From NCBI GenBank assembly GCA_002350805.1, contig DEFO01000051.1:1-64000 (forward strand): a DNA stretch of 64,000 nucleotides, written 5' to 3'. Source of the stretch: Prevotella sp. UBA2850 (GTDB taxonomy: Bacteria; Bacteroidota; Bacteroidia; Bacteroidales; Bacteroidaceae). The notes beneath the pieces are model-generated. The model saw nothing but the letters and a program-made list of their open reading frames with translations. It was not told where the DNA came from and ran no database searches. This document shows positions 1-8,463 of this stretch, in pieces (within the stretch, counting starts at the first letter, position 1; each line of letters opens with the position of its first letter). A program made the translations under genes and the position numbers.

Positions 1-516
1 GCCGGCATCATCAAGCGCATCCCGATGCTCGAGATGAGCGCCGAGGATTTCCGCAAGGTGATCGACGTTGACCTGAACGCCCCCTTCATCGTCTCCAAGG
101 CCGTCATCCCCGGCATGATCGAGAAGGGCCACGGCAAGATCATCAACATCTGCTCGATGATGTCGGAGCTGGGTCGCGAGACCGTCAGCGCCTACGCTGC
201 CGCCAAGGGTGGCCTGAAGATGCTCACCCGCAACATCTGCTCTGAGTATGGTGAGTACAACATCCAGTGCAACGGCATTGGCCCGGGCTACATCGCTACT
301 CCGCAGACTGCTCCGCTCCGCGAGCGTCAGCCCGACGGCAGCCGCCATCCGTTCGACTCGTTCATCTGTGCCAAGACACCGGCAGGACGCTGGCTGCAGC
401 CCGAGGAGCTGGGCGGACCCGCTGTGTTCCTCGCCTCTCACGCTTCGGATGCCGTCAACGGACATATCCTGTATGTCGACGGTGGTATCCTGGCCTACAT
501 CGGCAAACAGCCCTGA
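1..516 (+). CDS. Gluconate 5-dehydrogenase-like SDR oxidoreductase (5' end outside window)
   Basis: Short-chain dehydrogenase/reductase that would interconvert gluconate and 5-ketogluconate (or a related uronate product) with NAD(P)H in the cytoplasm. The reading frame is open from base 1, so the N-terminal Rossmann glycine motif lies upstream of the window. Visible are the conserved AGI near the left edge, the catalytic Ser in NICSMMSELG, the YAAAKGG catalytic Tyr-x-x-x-Lys, the NGIGPGYIATP substrate-loop motif and the C-terminal VDGGILAYIG. These match the gluconate 5-dehydrogenase/2-deoxygluconate dehydrogenase branch better than FabG. The exact sugar acid is inferred, not shown. It ends with TGA about 130 bp before the next gene. 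Confidence 0.8.
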   Translation, partial: AGIIKRIPMLEMSAEDFRKVIDVDLNAPFIVSKAVIPGMIEKGHGKIINICSMMSELGRETVSAYAAAKGGLKMLTRNICSEYGEYNIQCNGIGPGYIATPQTAPLRERQPDGSRHPFDSFICAKTPAGRWLQPEELGGPAVFLASHASDAVNGHILYVDGGILAYIGKQP

Positions 517-644
517 TGAGAATTGACCATTAGAATTTGAGGATAGGGAATGACCGCATCAGCGTGCGCCTGCCCGATAGGAACCAACCGCGACGGTCAT
601 CCTCTATCCTCTTTTTTTATCTACTTCTATGATGATGGAGAAAC

Positions 645-827
645 GTGCCGACCGTCCTGGCAGAGGTCGATTTCTCTGAGCAGCAGGTTTCTGGCAAGTA
701 TGTCTGCCCCATCTGCGGCTACGTCTACGACCCTGCAGAGCACGACGGCGTGGCTTTCGACGACCTCCCCGACGACTGGCGTTGTCCGCGCTGCAAACAG
801 GGCAAGCAGAAATTCAATAAAGCATAA
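645..827 (+). CDS. Rubredoxin
   Basis: Small iron-sulfur electron carrier of 60 residues with one Fe(Cys)4 site. The two knuckles are visible: CPICGY (Cys21, Cys24) and CPRC (Cys47, Cys50), with the conserved aromatic and acidic core FDDLPDDW between them. The loop between the knuckles is shorter than in clostridial rubredoxins. The frame is closed by a stop at 633, so translation must begin at the GTG at 645 or later; GGAG lies just upstream. A GTG start makes the exact N-terminus uncertain. It stops 5 bp before the ZIP transporter gene, so the two are probably cotranscribed. The redox partner is not evident here. Confidence 0.85.
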   Translation: MPTVLAEVDFSEQQVSGKYVCPICGYVYDPAEHDGVAFDDLPDDWRCPRCKQGKQKFNKA

Positions 828-832
828 CACCC

Positions 833-1609
833 ATGACCCTCGCCATCGGTTTACTCATCCCCCTGTTGGGAACCATGCTCGGAGCGGCATTCGTCTTTTT
901 CATGAAGGACGACTTGTCGCCCCGGGTACAGAAGACGCTATTGGGGTTTGCCTCTGGCGTGATGGTGGCAGCCTCTGTATGGTCGCTGCTGATTCCCGCC
1001 ATGGAAATGGAGGAGGCAAAGGGGGCCTGGTCTGTGCTGCCGGCGGCCGTCGGATTCCTGTTGGGCATCTTCTTCCTGCTGGCACTCGACGAACTCACCC
1101 CGCACCTGCACTTGGGCGCTGACACTCCTGAGGGTCCACGCTCGAAGCTATCACGCACCGCCATGCTCGCCCTTGCCGTCACCATTCACAACCTGCCCGA
1201 GGGTATGGCTGTGGGTGTGGTCTTCGCCGGGGCCGAACAAGGAGCGGCCGGACTGTCCGTCGCATCGGCCGTGGCGGTATCGCTGGGTATCGCCATTCAG
1301 AACATCCCCGAGGGAGCCATCATCTCCATGCCCATGCGGGCCGAGGGCAACAGCAAGTGGCGCTCGTTCATGCTAGGCAGTCTGAGCGGAGCCGTCGAGC
1401 CCATCGGCGGCCTGGCCGTGGTGCTGCTGGCATCGCTGCTCACGCCCGTATTGCCCTACATGCTCGCCTTTGCCGCCGGTGCCATGTGCTATGTCGTCGT
1501 TGAGGAACTCATTCCTGAAGCCTCGCAAGGCAAGCATACCAACCTGAGTACGATTGGCTTCGCCATCGGTTTCGTGCTGATGATGGTGCTCGACGTGGTG
1601 ATGGGATGA
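833..1609 (+). CDS. ZIP family metal transporter
   Basis: Inner-membrane importer for divalent metal (zinc or another transition metal) of 258 residues, the usual size for bacterial ZIP proteins. About eight hydrophobic helices are visible. The diagnostic metal-site helices are present: HNLPEG (residues 119-124) and QNIPEG (156-161), plus EEL near 224 in a later helix. A short His-rich segment, HLHLG, at about 91-95 sits in the cytoplasmic loop where ZIP proteins often carry extra histidines. It begins 5 bp after rubredoxin. Metal specificity cannot be read from sequence. No regulatory site was recognised. Confidence 0.9.
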   Translation: MTLAIGLLIPLLGTMLGAAFVFFMKDDLSPRVQKTLLGFASGVMVAASVWSLLIPAMEMEEAKGAWSVLPAAVGFLLGIFFLLALDELTPHLHLGADTPEGPRSKLSRTAMLALAVTIHNLPEGMAVGVVFAGAEQGAAGLSVASAVAVSLGIAIQNIPEGAIISMPMRAEGNSKWRSFMLGSLSGAVEPIGGLAVVLLASLLTPVLPYMLAFAAGAMCYVVVEELIPEASQGKHTNLSTIGFAIGFVLMMVLDVVMG

Positions 1610-1694
1610 GGATGCAGTCAACAAAATATCTCATCAAGGATTTTGGATAGAATACTATCATATATTGTACGCGTAGTGGCATGGCTCTCGGGCT

Positions 1695-2144
1695 ATGCCA
1701 AACTCTTTTCGCGCCTCGGGCATCAGCTGTCAGCCCACCCTCTTTGTCGACCCGGGGCTCTGCGTGGCAGCACCCATGGCCGGGGCTCGTCAGGACCATC
1801 AGCTGCTCATGCCCTTCGTGAGCCACCGCGAGAAATATATCATCTCACCCTATATAGACTGGCTCAGTTTCTTCTTCAACCGCTCCTGGCGCAAGCCCAT
1901 GGACGGCATAGCCAGTCTGATGATTAAACTGGCCGACGTCGAGCAGGGCGACGTGCATCACGGCAAGATGCGCATCTTCCGTCATGAGCATGCCATCCCC
2001 CAGTATCAGGAGTCGTCCGACGACCGTTATGCCATCGTCGAGGCCCTGCAACAGCGCTATCCCGGCCTCGGCATCGCCGGTAACCTGCGGGGCGGCATCG
2101 GCATGGCCGACCGCATGAAGCAAGGAGCGGAAGTGGGGAAGTGA
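1695..2144 (+). pseudogene. C-terminal remnant of a protoporphyrinogen-oxidase-like FAD enzyme
   Basis: About 150 codons with host-like codon use, matching only the C-terminal part of HemG/HemY-type FAD amine oxidoreductases. The recognisable signature is IPQYQESSDDRY followed by YPGLGIAGNLRGGIGMADR, the family's final FAD-contacting segment. The N-terminal dinucleotide-binding domain (about 300 residues) is absent: the frame is closed by a stop at 1674 and the ZIP gene ends at 1609. It is therefore a truncated and probably non-functional gene. A small stand-alone protein from the ATG at 1695 is possible but would lack the cofactor fold. Family assignment is moderately sure, degradation is likely. 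Confidence 0.6.
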
Positions 2145-2400
2145 GAATTTAGAGGTGAGAGGTGAGGGGAGAGAGGGGAGAGATTACTCTTGAGAAGTAA
2201 GAAGCAAGAGATATGCTCCTATTGCAAGCCTTCGAAGGTACGAAGGTGCGGAGGAGCGTGGGTACGAGATTACCCTTTTCTTCGTCAACACCACCCTCAT
2301 AGGTTCTCAATAGACAAGGCTATTCTCTTGCTTCTTGCTTCTTACTTTCTTGCTTCTGAAATCTATTCTCTCACATCTCTCCTCTCACCTCTCTCCCCTC
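2144..2400. repeat. Low-complexity inverted repeat region
   Basis: Purine-rich runs (GAGAGGTGAGGGGAGAG, then AAGTAAGAAGCAAGAGA) on the left are mirrored on the right by pyrimidine runs (TCTTGCTTCTTGCTTCTTAC, then CTCACCTCTCTCCCCTC). The two arms could form a long imperfect hairpin between the converging gene remnant and the thioredoxin gene. The right arm runs into the last codons and stop of the thioredoxin gene. Function unknown; possibly serves as a bidirectional terminator. Confidence 0.6.
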
Positions 2401-3593
2401 AATCCTATCCTCCCTTCAATCGCTGCCTGTGCCTTGTCGGCAGAGTGGGTGGTGAGAAGGATGCGGCCGTCGCCGTCGATGATCATGAGGTAGGGGATGG
2501 CCCGTACCTGATAGGCATCGGTAAGGGCTTTGCTGCTCTCACGGGGCACCAGCAGCTGCGTCCAGGGCATCTGCTCTTGTTGCATGGCCTGCTGCCAGGC
2601 TTCCTTGTTGGTGTCGAGCGAGATGCTGAGAATGTTGACACGGTCGCCCCATTGCCGGTGCATCTCCTTCACGCTGGGGATGGCCGCACGGCACGGGCCG
2701 CACCACGAGGCCCAGAAGTCGATGAAGTGGAGCTGACCTTTCTTCACATAGTCGGAGAGACTCTTCCTGCTGCCGTCGGGCAGTTCCAATGTCAAGTCGG
2801 TGTAGGGTGTGCCGCGGGTGTAGCGTCGCAGCTGTTCTATCTGCTGACAAAGAGCCTTGTAGCCCTGCTGATCCTCGTTGTCGCGGAAGGTGGTGACGAG
2901 CTGGTCGAGTTCATCGTTGCTGAAGGCGAACATGTTTTCCAGCTGTTGCTGTTGCAGGACGAGGCTGATGGCATAGGTGGGATGAGCCTTCACGAAGGCG
3001 CTGTTCATGGCGTCGACCATGGCCTGTGCCGCTAGTCCGGCAGCTTTCATCTCGCTGAGCGCTGCCGGCTCTTCGTCAGACTGGCGGCTGTTGCCAAACT
3101 GTGCCTTCCATGCCACATGGTCAGTCTGCCATGCAGCCAGCTCGGCGTCGATGATGTAGTTGCGCCACTCCTGATAGTGACGTTGCGGCAGACCGCCCTC
3201 GATGTGGAGGTTGCGCTCCATCTTGAGAGGTGTCTCGCCGAACTCGTAGATGCGCGGCACCTGTAGGAAGTGGTCGGCACGGATGGTGGTGATGCCCTCG
3301 CCGAGCATGAACTGGCCGCCACGGTCTTGGGCATGCTCGTTTTCTGCATACTGCGGCTTGTCGTTGATGCGCAGCGACACGAGGGTGGGACGTGCCACCT
3401 CTCCTGACAGGGAGAAGCCACCGTCGGCGGTGGTGCCCTTGGCCAGAAGCGTCTGGTGGCCGTCGTGGGTCAACAGGCGTACCTCACACCCGGCTGTGAT
3501 GCCGGGGATGGTGGCCTGGATGGTGAATGTCTGAGCAGAAGTGGCGGCAGCCATGAGAAGAGCCACCGCCAACATAAGGTGTGTTTTTTTCAT
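2385..3593 (-). CDS. TlpA-like thioredoxin-domain protein with DUF4369-type N-terminus
   Basis: Secreted thiol-disulfide protein of 402 residues. There is a signal peptide (LMLAVALLMAAATSAQ), a beta-rich DUF4369-like N-terminal domain, a helical middle and a C-terminal thioredoxin fold with the intact redox site WASWCGPC and the cis-Pro motif AIPYLMI. It is expected in the periplasm or outer-membrane lumen, reducing or oxidising partner disulfides. It is the last gene of the minus-strand SusC/SusD operon, 33 bp after a second TlpA gene. The final residues (LRGER) and the TGA are encoded by the flanking low-complexity repeat, so the native C-terminus may have been altered. The substrate is unknown. 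Confidence 0.85.
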   Translation of the reverse strand: MKKTHLMLAVALLMAAATSAQTFTIQATIPGITAGCEVRLLTHDGHQTLLAKGTTADGGFSLSGEVARPTLVSLRINDKPQYAENEHAQDRGGQFMLGEGITTIRADHFLQVPRIYEFGETPLKMERNLHIEGGLPQRHYQEWRNYIIDAELAAWQTDHVAWKAQFGNSRQSDEEPAALSEMKAAGLAAQAMVDAMNSAFVKAHPTYAISLVLQQQQLENMFAFSNDELDQLVTTFRDNEDQQGYKALCQQIEQLRRYTRGTPYTDLTLELPDGSRKSLSDYVKKGQLHFIDFWASWCGPCRAAIPSVKEMHRQWGDRVNILSISLDTNKEAWQQAMQQEQMPWTQLLVPRESSKALTDAYQVRAIPYLMIIDGDGRILLTTHSADKAQAAIEGRIGLRGER

Positions 3594-3626
3594 AGTGTGA
3601 TTGATGGAAAAAAGTGCTGTATCATT

Positions 3627-5063
3627 TTATTTTTTGTTTTTTGCGATAATGGCATCCAGCGTTTGTAGGATGTTTTTGTCTGAAGGTCTCGGCGCGTCGG
3701 CATTTTGAATGGTTCCATCGGCATTGATGATGATGAAACGGGGAATGAACTGGATGTTGAAGTCGGCAGAGAATTTCTCGTTCTCCGCATCGTTCATCAC
3801 GTACTGTGGCCAGGCAGGTTTCTCGTCGGCAATCATCTGGCGCCACTTGTCGTGGTCGCGCTCGCGGTCGGTGCTGATGCTGACGAGCTGGATGGCGGGG
3901 TCGTCTTTGTAGTGTTCGGCCACTCGGGCGAAATGGGGTATCTCCATCTTGCAGGGCACGCACCACGTGGCCCACACATCGATATAGAGCACCTTGCCAC
4001 GAAGCTCACTCAGTTGATGCGGTTTGCCGTTGATATCGCTGAAGGTCTGTTCAGGAGCCATCTTGCCGGCTCGCGTATTCTTCAGCGCCTCTATCTTCGG
4101 TAGGTATTTATGGAGAAGTTCTGTGTCTTCGGCAGTATATTCCGCGATGGGTTTCCAGAAGCGGTCCACATCCTCGGGATTACCCTGTGTCACGACCCGA
4201 TCGACAAGGTTATCCAGCAGACAGTGCTTCACCTGCTTGTCGGTAATAACAGGGCGCATCACCTCTATATAGCGTAGGGCATAGTCGGTGAGGTCGGCTT
4301 GATTAGCCAACGTAGGGTCTATCTGATTGTACACCCATCGATGCGGCAAGCGCCATGTCAATCCGACGGGATCGTTGGGATCAATCTCAGTAATGACCTT
4401 CTTGTAATCCTCGTTCCCCCATTGCCAATAGATATGGGTATGTCGGTGCTCACTCAGGATCTCTAAGCGGTAATGGTTGTAAAGCATATCCGTATAACGA
4501 CTCATGAAATCACGGGCAGCCTGCGGTTTTACCTTCTTCAACGACTTGCGCATCCGCGTGATCGTCTCCTCCAGGATACGCAATCCCTCTTCTTTGCCTA
4601 CACGCTCTTCAGGTCGTCCATAACCCGTGATAGCCGTGATACTGGTAGCGCGGTTGACGCTGTTCAGATAGTCGGTAGCCGTTTTGTTAGGGCCCGTCAC
4701 GGTCAACCGTGGGTAAGACTTGGCACTTTTCTTATCTTTGACGGTTGTCAGATTGACCGTCATCGTCTTGCCACGCTCTACCACCACATCGATCGATCTG
4801 CCGTCTGTATTGACACCTACGATGCCGAACTGCCCCGGCAACTGCGTATCGAAGACAAAGTGATCGTTCTCATCCATGTTGAAAGGCAGCAATTGCTGTT
4901 GGAAGAAGTCGAAGTCACGACTGTACTCTATCCCACCCCATCGCATCTGCTTCCCTCCGGGGATGTGACCTTTTATTAGCTGTGCCTGTGCCGAAAGCGG
5001 CAACAGGCAGGCAGCTAATAACAACCTAATCATTAATCTATGATAAACCATTTTTGTGTTCAA
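3627..5063 (-). CDS. TlpA-like thioredoxin-domain protein
   Basis: Secreted thiol-disulfide protein of 478 residues. The signal peptide is IRLLLAACLLPLSAQAQ. A long N-terminal region resembling DUF4369 plus a helical linker precedes a C-terminal thioredoxin domain with WATWCVPC and the cis-Pro motif FIPRFIII. It lies 3 bp after the FISUMP lipoprotein stop and 33 bp before a second TlpA gene, clearly one operon. Pairs of such proteins next to SusC/SusD are frequent in Bacteroidetes. They may mature or reduce an imported disulfide-containing substrate, but that role is inference. Start chosen at the first ATG after the upstream gene. Confidence 0.85.
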   Translation of the reverse strand: MNTKMVYHRLMIRLLLAACLLPLSAQAQLIKGHIPGGKQMRWGGIEYSRDFDFFQQQLLPFNMDENDHFVFDTQLPGQFGIVGVNTDGRSIDVVVERGKTMTVNLTTVKDKKSAKSYPRLTVTGPNKTATDYLNSVNRATSITAITGYGRPEERVGKEEGLRILEETITRMRKSLKKVKPQAARDFMSRYTDMLYNHYRLEILSEHRHTHIYWQWGNEDYKKVITEIDPNDPVGLTWRLPHRWVYNQIDPTLANQADLTDYALRYIEVMRPVITDKQVKHCLLDNLVDRVVTQGNPEDVDRFWKPIAEYTAEDTELLHKYLPKIEALKNTRAGKMAPEQTFSDINGKPHQLSELRGKVLYIDVWATWCVPCKMEIPHFARVAEHYKDDPAIQLVSISTDRERDHDKWRQMIADEKPAWPQYVMNDAENEKFSADFNIQFIPRFIIINADGTIQNADAPRPSDKNILQTLDAIIAKNKK

Positions 5064-5066
5064 TAT

Positions 5067-5798
5067 TTATCTGGCATCGCGACAGTAGCGTACAGAAATA
5101 TACCTATAGCTCGTCATGGTTGAGACACGCTGCACCTTATTAGGTTGTGCAGGCGTTATCTTACGGATAAAGGCACTCTCGTAGGCTGCATCAGGATCAA
5201 TGGTCGACGACCAGAAGTAGCCATAGTCACCAATATGATACTCAGTGATGCTTGCCGTACTATAGGAAGCCAGTTGTCCGGCATAGCCGAAGTTCAGGCC
5301 AGTCCCCTCTGTTCCTTGTGTGAGCAAAGAGGCTGCTCCTGTTCTCCATCCTGTCTTGTCGGCTTCTTCCTTACTCATACCGAGAGCCATTTCCAACTGT
5401 TTCCAGTCGTCGTCCGTAGGCAGGCGCCATCCGTCAGGACAATTCTCGAGTGCCTGATAGTAGGTATAGTAGTTGCCGAGTGTCTGCAGACGCTGCTCAG
5501 CCTCTTCGTCATCACGTGTATAGAAATAATTCTCTATTCCATTCTCTGTAAGATAACTCTGATCATACCACGGTTCTCCCGCCCTTGAACTCTCAGCCAT
5601 CCAGTCGAGATTGCCTATACGCACCCACCTGTATTCATTACCATCGTTATCGGTCATGGTTCCTGTGGCTGTGGGGGTAACAACAGGTATCGTCTCTTCG
5701 TCATCACCACAAGAGACAAAGACGACGGGGGAAAACAGAAGAAGCACGACGTATATGCTTGCTATCTTCATCCTTTTGTAAATATTTATGTTGTTCAT
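5067..5798 (-). CDS. FISUMP-domain lipoprotein
   Basis: Surface or periplasmic lipoprotein of 243 residues. A lipoprotein signal ends in FVSCGDD (lipidated Cys about residue 30; MKIASIYVV at residue 10 is an alternative start). The rest is one Fibrobacter succinogenes major paralogous (FISUMP) domain, a C-type-lectin-like fold: WVRIGNLDWMAES, NCPDGWRLPTDDDW, GYFWSSTIDP and the terminal YRYISVRYC are all recognisable. FISUMP domains are common on Bacteroidetes surface proteins and probably bind something outside the cell, but no ligand is established. Downstream of the SusD-side lipoprotein by 31 bp, in the same operon. Confidence 0.8.
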   Translation of the reverse strand: MNNINIYKRMKIASIYVVLLLFSPVVFVSCGDDEETIPVVTPTATGTMTDNDGNEYRWVRIGNLDWMAESSRAGEPWYDQSYLTENGIENYFYTRDDEEAEQRLQTLGNYYTYYQALENCPDGWRLPTDDDWKQLEMALGMSKEEADKTGWRTGAASLLTQGTEGTGLNFGYAGQLASYSTASITEYHIGDYGYFWSSTIDPDAAYESAFIRKITPAQPNKVQRVSTMTSYRYISVRYCRDAR

Positions 5799-5829
5799 TA
5801 CTTTTCAATCGTTTGTCAATAGTCATTCA

Positions 5830-6735
5830 TTATAATTCAAAACCCTGGTCCAGGATTATCTCACGCAGAAGGGCATATTTCTCCATCATGACACTCGAGG
5901 AGCCGTATTCTGCCTCAAACTCAGATGGTGACATGGTCAGCACCGCCTCCAACCAGAGGGAGAGGTCTGTAGACTGATAATAGAAATAGTTGCCCCACCA
6001 GTCGTCTTCTATGTAATAGAACATACCGAGATCCCACACTTCCTGATCGGTGAGCTCGCCGTCGATATCATTACCATAGTAATCCTTGCTGAAGGCGTAG
6101 AACTGGTTCATCAACTCTTCAGGAACACGGCTAATGGAGTTTTTCACGATGTCAACGATCATGTCACCGAAATAAGTCTCCGGATCATCGTAAGCCTCAC
6201 CACCGCCCATGCTGATGACATACGACCTCAGTCCCAGCACTTTATCACGCTGCCGTAACCGGCCGTAATAGTCGTAGTGGAGGTCGTTGACCAAGAAGAA
6301 ACTGTATGGGGTGTTTTTACCCAGTCGCTTGATGAGATATTTCTGCACATATTCGGCAGCTTTTCGCTGTTGTTCGATATCTTCAATATATTCGTAGGTA
6401 TACTTGTAATCGGATTGCCAGTCGATGCTTCCCATAATAAAATAGGTAATGTCGAGCAATTCTGACCTGCCATCACTTGTATGCGTGATGAGCGTATCCT
6501 TGAAAAGGAGATAACTTCCTGTCTGATTATAGAAATCTCTTCGTAACTGGGCAGTAGGACTATTATCGTCGTCAGCCGGGGCAAATCCGTTGACATCTGC
6601 ATAGCTGGGGGTGGTGTCGTCTTCCTCGCCTCCGCAGGCAACGCACACGCCCGAGATGCAGATGGCGAAGAGTGCCAGCAGCAAGTTGTAGGCCATTCTC
6701 GCAGCTTTGTGGATAGGATGGATATTGTTGTTCAT
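5830..6735 (-). CDS. Operon-associated lipoprotein of unknown function
   Basis: Lipoprotein of 301 residues: a hydrophobic signal from about residue 16 ends in VCVACGGEED. The mature part is acidic and rich in Tyr and Trp, with no membrane segments. The opening DFYNQTGSYLLFKDTL resembles the start of the SusC/SusD-associated zinc metallohydrolase lipoproteins of Bacteroidetes, but I see no HExxH motif, so if related it is catalytically dead or a distant branch. It sits 46 bp after SusD, the position where accessory surface binding proteins (SusE/F-like) usually occur. A role in substrate capture is inferred from position only. Confidence 0.65.
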   Translation of the reverse strand: MNNNIHPIHKAARMAYNLLLALFAICISGVCVACGGEEDDTTPSYADVNGFAPADDDNSPTAQLRRDFYNQTGSYLLFKDTLITHTSDGRSELLDITYFIMGSIDWQSDYKYTYEYIEDIEQQRKAAEYVQKYLIKRLGKNTPYSFFLVNDLHYDYYGRLRQRDKVLGLRSYVISMGGGEAYDDPETYFGDMIVDIVKNSISRVPEELMNQFYAFSKDYYGNDIDGELTDQEVWDLGMFYYIEDDWWGNYFYYQSTDLSLWLEAVLTMSPSEFEAEYGSSSVMMEKYALLREIILDQGFEL

Positions 6736-6781
6736 AATTGCGTTTCGTTTTGGGGTTGTTGATATACTTTGGGTGTGTCGA

Positions 6782-8437
6782 TTAGTAATCGTTGTCGCTA
6801 TCGTCGGCAGCCACCACCTTGAAAGGATTGCGGAAGGGTCGCGGGTTGCTGCCGATGCTCACCTGATGGTCGCGCACCTGCTTGGGAATGTCGAGCGTGT
6901 AGGCATCGTCGTTGGGTTCCAGGCGGTAGTAGTTGGTATGGTCGCGCACATCGGCATAGTCGACCGTCTTGATGAAGGTGAAGGTATGCTCAATGGTGGT
7001 GGAGTAGGGGTACTTGGCGTCTACCTGATAGCGTCGCAGGTCGAACCACCGGTGCCCTTCGAGGCAGAGCTCGCGCTCGCGCTCTTCGCGGATAAAGGTG
7101 ATGAGTTCGGCTCCACTGAGCGAGATATCGGCATGATTTTTCAGGCGGGCGGCCCTGAGCAGGTTGAGTTGCCGGCAGGCCTCGCCATCGTTGCCTTGCT
7201 GAGCCTCTGCCTCTGCCAAGAGTAGATAAGCCTCTGCTGTGCGCAGGCAGAACACGTCGCTGGCCGTGTTGTAGGTGTTGAAATTGTCGGTGCTGTTGTT
7301 GATTTTCTTATACGACCAGCATCCATTCGAGATGTCGTCTTGGTTGGTGATGTAGGCCCCAATGCGCCCGTCATTATTATCGTAGAGACTGAGCAGATGA
7401 TCACTGATGGTATATGTGGGTGCATAAGTGTATTCGCCTCCGTAGCGGTTGGCTCTGTTCGGATACATGTAGATGGTGTTTCCAAAGCACGAACTGCCGT
7501 TAGAGTATATCACCTCAGGGCTTTGAGCACTAATGGGATATCCTTCCGACCAGTTGCGCAGGTCGAGCAAACTATTGTTCATGGCGAGGGCTTTCCTGGC
7601 ATAGTCGGCCGCCTCGCTCCAGTTTTGCATGAAGGCAGCTATACGGCTTCGGAAGATGTAGACAGCCAGGATGCCCGCGCGATATTTGTTTTTTGGTTTT
7701 TCCGCATTTGCCAGTCTCTGCTCGGCCTGGTTGAGGTCGCTGACAATGAGGTCGTACACTTCCGACAGGCTATTGCGCGTGAACTCGATGTCCTGGATTT
7801 CGGCAGATGTCTTGATAGGAATACCAGGGGTGGTTGCCGCAGTTGCCGGTGCATAAGGCTTGGCATAGAGATTGACCAGCATGAAGTAATAGTTGGCGCG
7901 CAAGAAATGGCACTCGCCGACTACCTGGTTGAGCAGAGCCTCGTCATCCTCATCTTCAGGATCTACCTCGTTGGCTGCCTCAAGAATCATATTGCACTTA
8001 CCAATTTTTTCGTAACCCATCAACCAATAACTGGCCTCACTGCTTTCGTTGGAGTTCTTTCCCTCTTCATTCAGGAAACAGCTTTGCTGCCAGGTAAAGT
8101 AGGGATAATAATCCGGTGTACAGTACCTGCTGTCGTATGGTGGATAGTAAGTGTCTAAGTTTTCTTCCAACTCATCACTCATGAAATGAACGATGTCAAA
8201 ATTATGATTGTAAAGCGAGTACGTGGAATTAGCTGTACTGACATAGCCTAATGGCAGCAAACAGTCTCCGGTGAGCAGTTCATCGAGATCGGTAACCGTC
8301 TGCACGCGAGACATATCCTGTGAGTATTCATCTAAGAAGTCTGAGCAGGATGTAAATAAAGGTAGCAGGGAGAAAAGCACACACGACAAAATGCTTGTTG
8401 CCATTTTCCTTACCTTACTGATATCTTTCTTTTTCAT
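6782..8437 (-). CDS. SusD/RagB-family outer-membrane lipoprotein
   Basis: Substrate-binding lid of a SusCD importer, on the outer face of the outer membrane. The signal ends in LPLFTSCSD (lipidated Cys). The conserved N-terminal FLDEY segment, the TPR-like helices and the C-terminal signature EERERELCLEGHRWFDLRRY are all present, and the length (about 551 residues) is normal. The frame is open ten codons further upstream, but the start at 8437 (MKKKDISKV) gives a normal signal peptide and lies after the SusC stop. The ligand is not predictable; the absence of glycoside hydrolases in the operon argues against a classic polysaccharide locus. Confidence 0.92.
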   Translation of the reverse strand: MKKKDISKVRKMATSILSCVLFSLLPLFTSCSDFLDEYSQDMSRVQTVTDLDELLTGDCLLPLGYVSTANSTYSLYNHNFDIVHFMSDELEENLDTYYPPYDSRYCTPDYYPYFTWQQSCFLNEEGKNSNESSEASYWLMGYEKIGKCNMILEAANEVDPEDEDDEALLNQVVGECHFLRANYYFMLVNLYAKPYAPATAATTPGIPIKTSAEIQDIEFTRNSLSEVYDLIVSDLNQAEQRLANAEKPKNKYRAGILAVYIFRSRIAAFMQNWSEAADYARKALAMNNSLLDLRNWSEGYPISAQSPEVIYSNGSSCFGNTIYMYPNRANRYGGEYTYAPTYTISDHLLSLYDNNDGRIGAYITNQDDISNGCWSYKKINNSTDNFNTYNTASDVFCLRTAEAYLLLAEAEAQQGNDGEACRQLNLLRAARLKNHADISLSGAELITFIREERERELCLEGHRWFDLRRYQVDAKYPYSTTIEHTFTFIKTVDYADVRDHTNYYRLEPNDDAYTLDIPKQVRDHQVSIGSNPRPFRNPFKVVAADDSDNDY

Positions 8438-8463
8438 TGTTTTCTTTGTTTCTTGATGTTTTA

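Noticed and set aside
550..1122. 190-codon frame starting before rubredoxin
   Set aside because: Runs out of frame through both rubredoxin and the ZIP gene; no domain.
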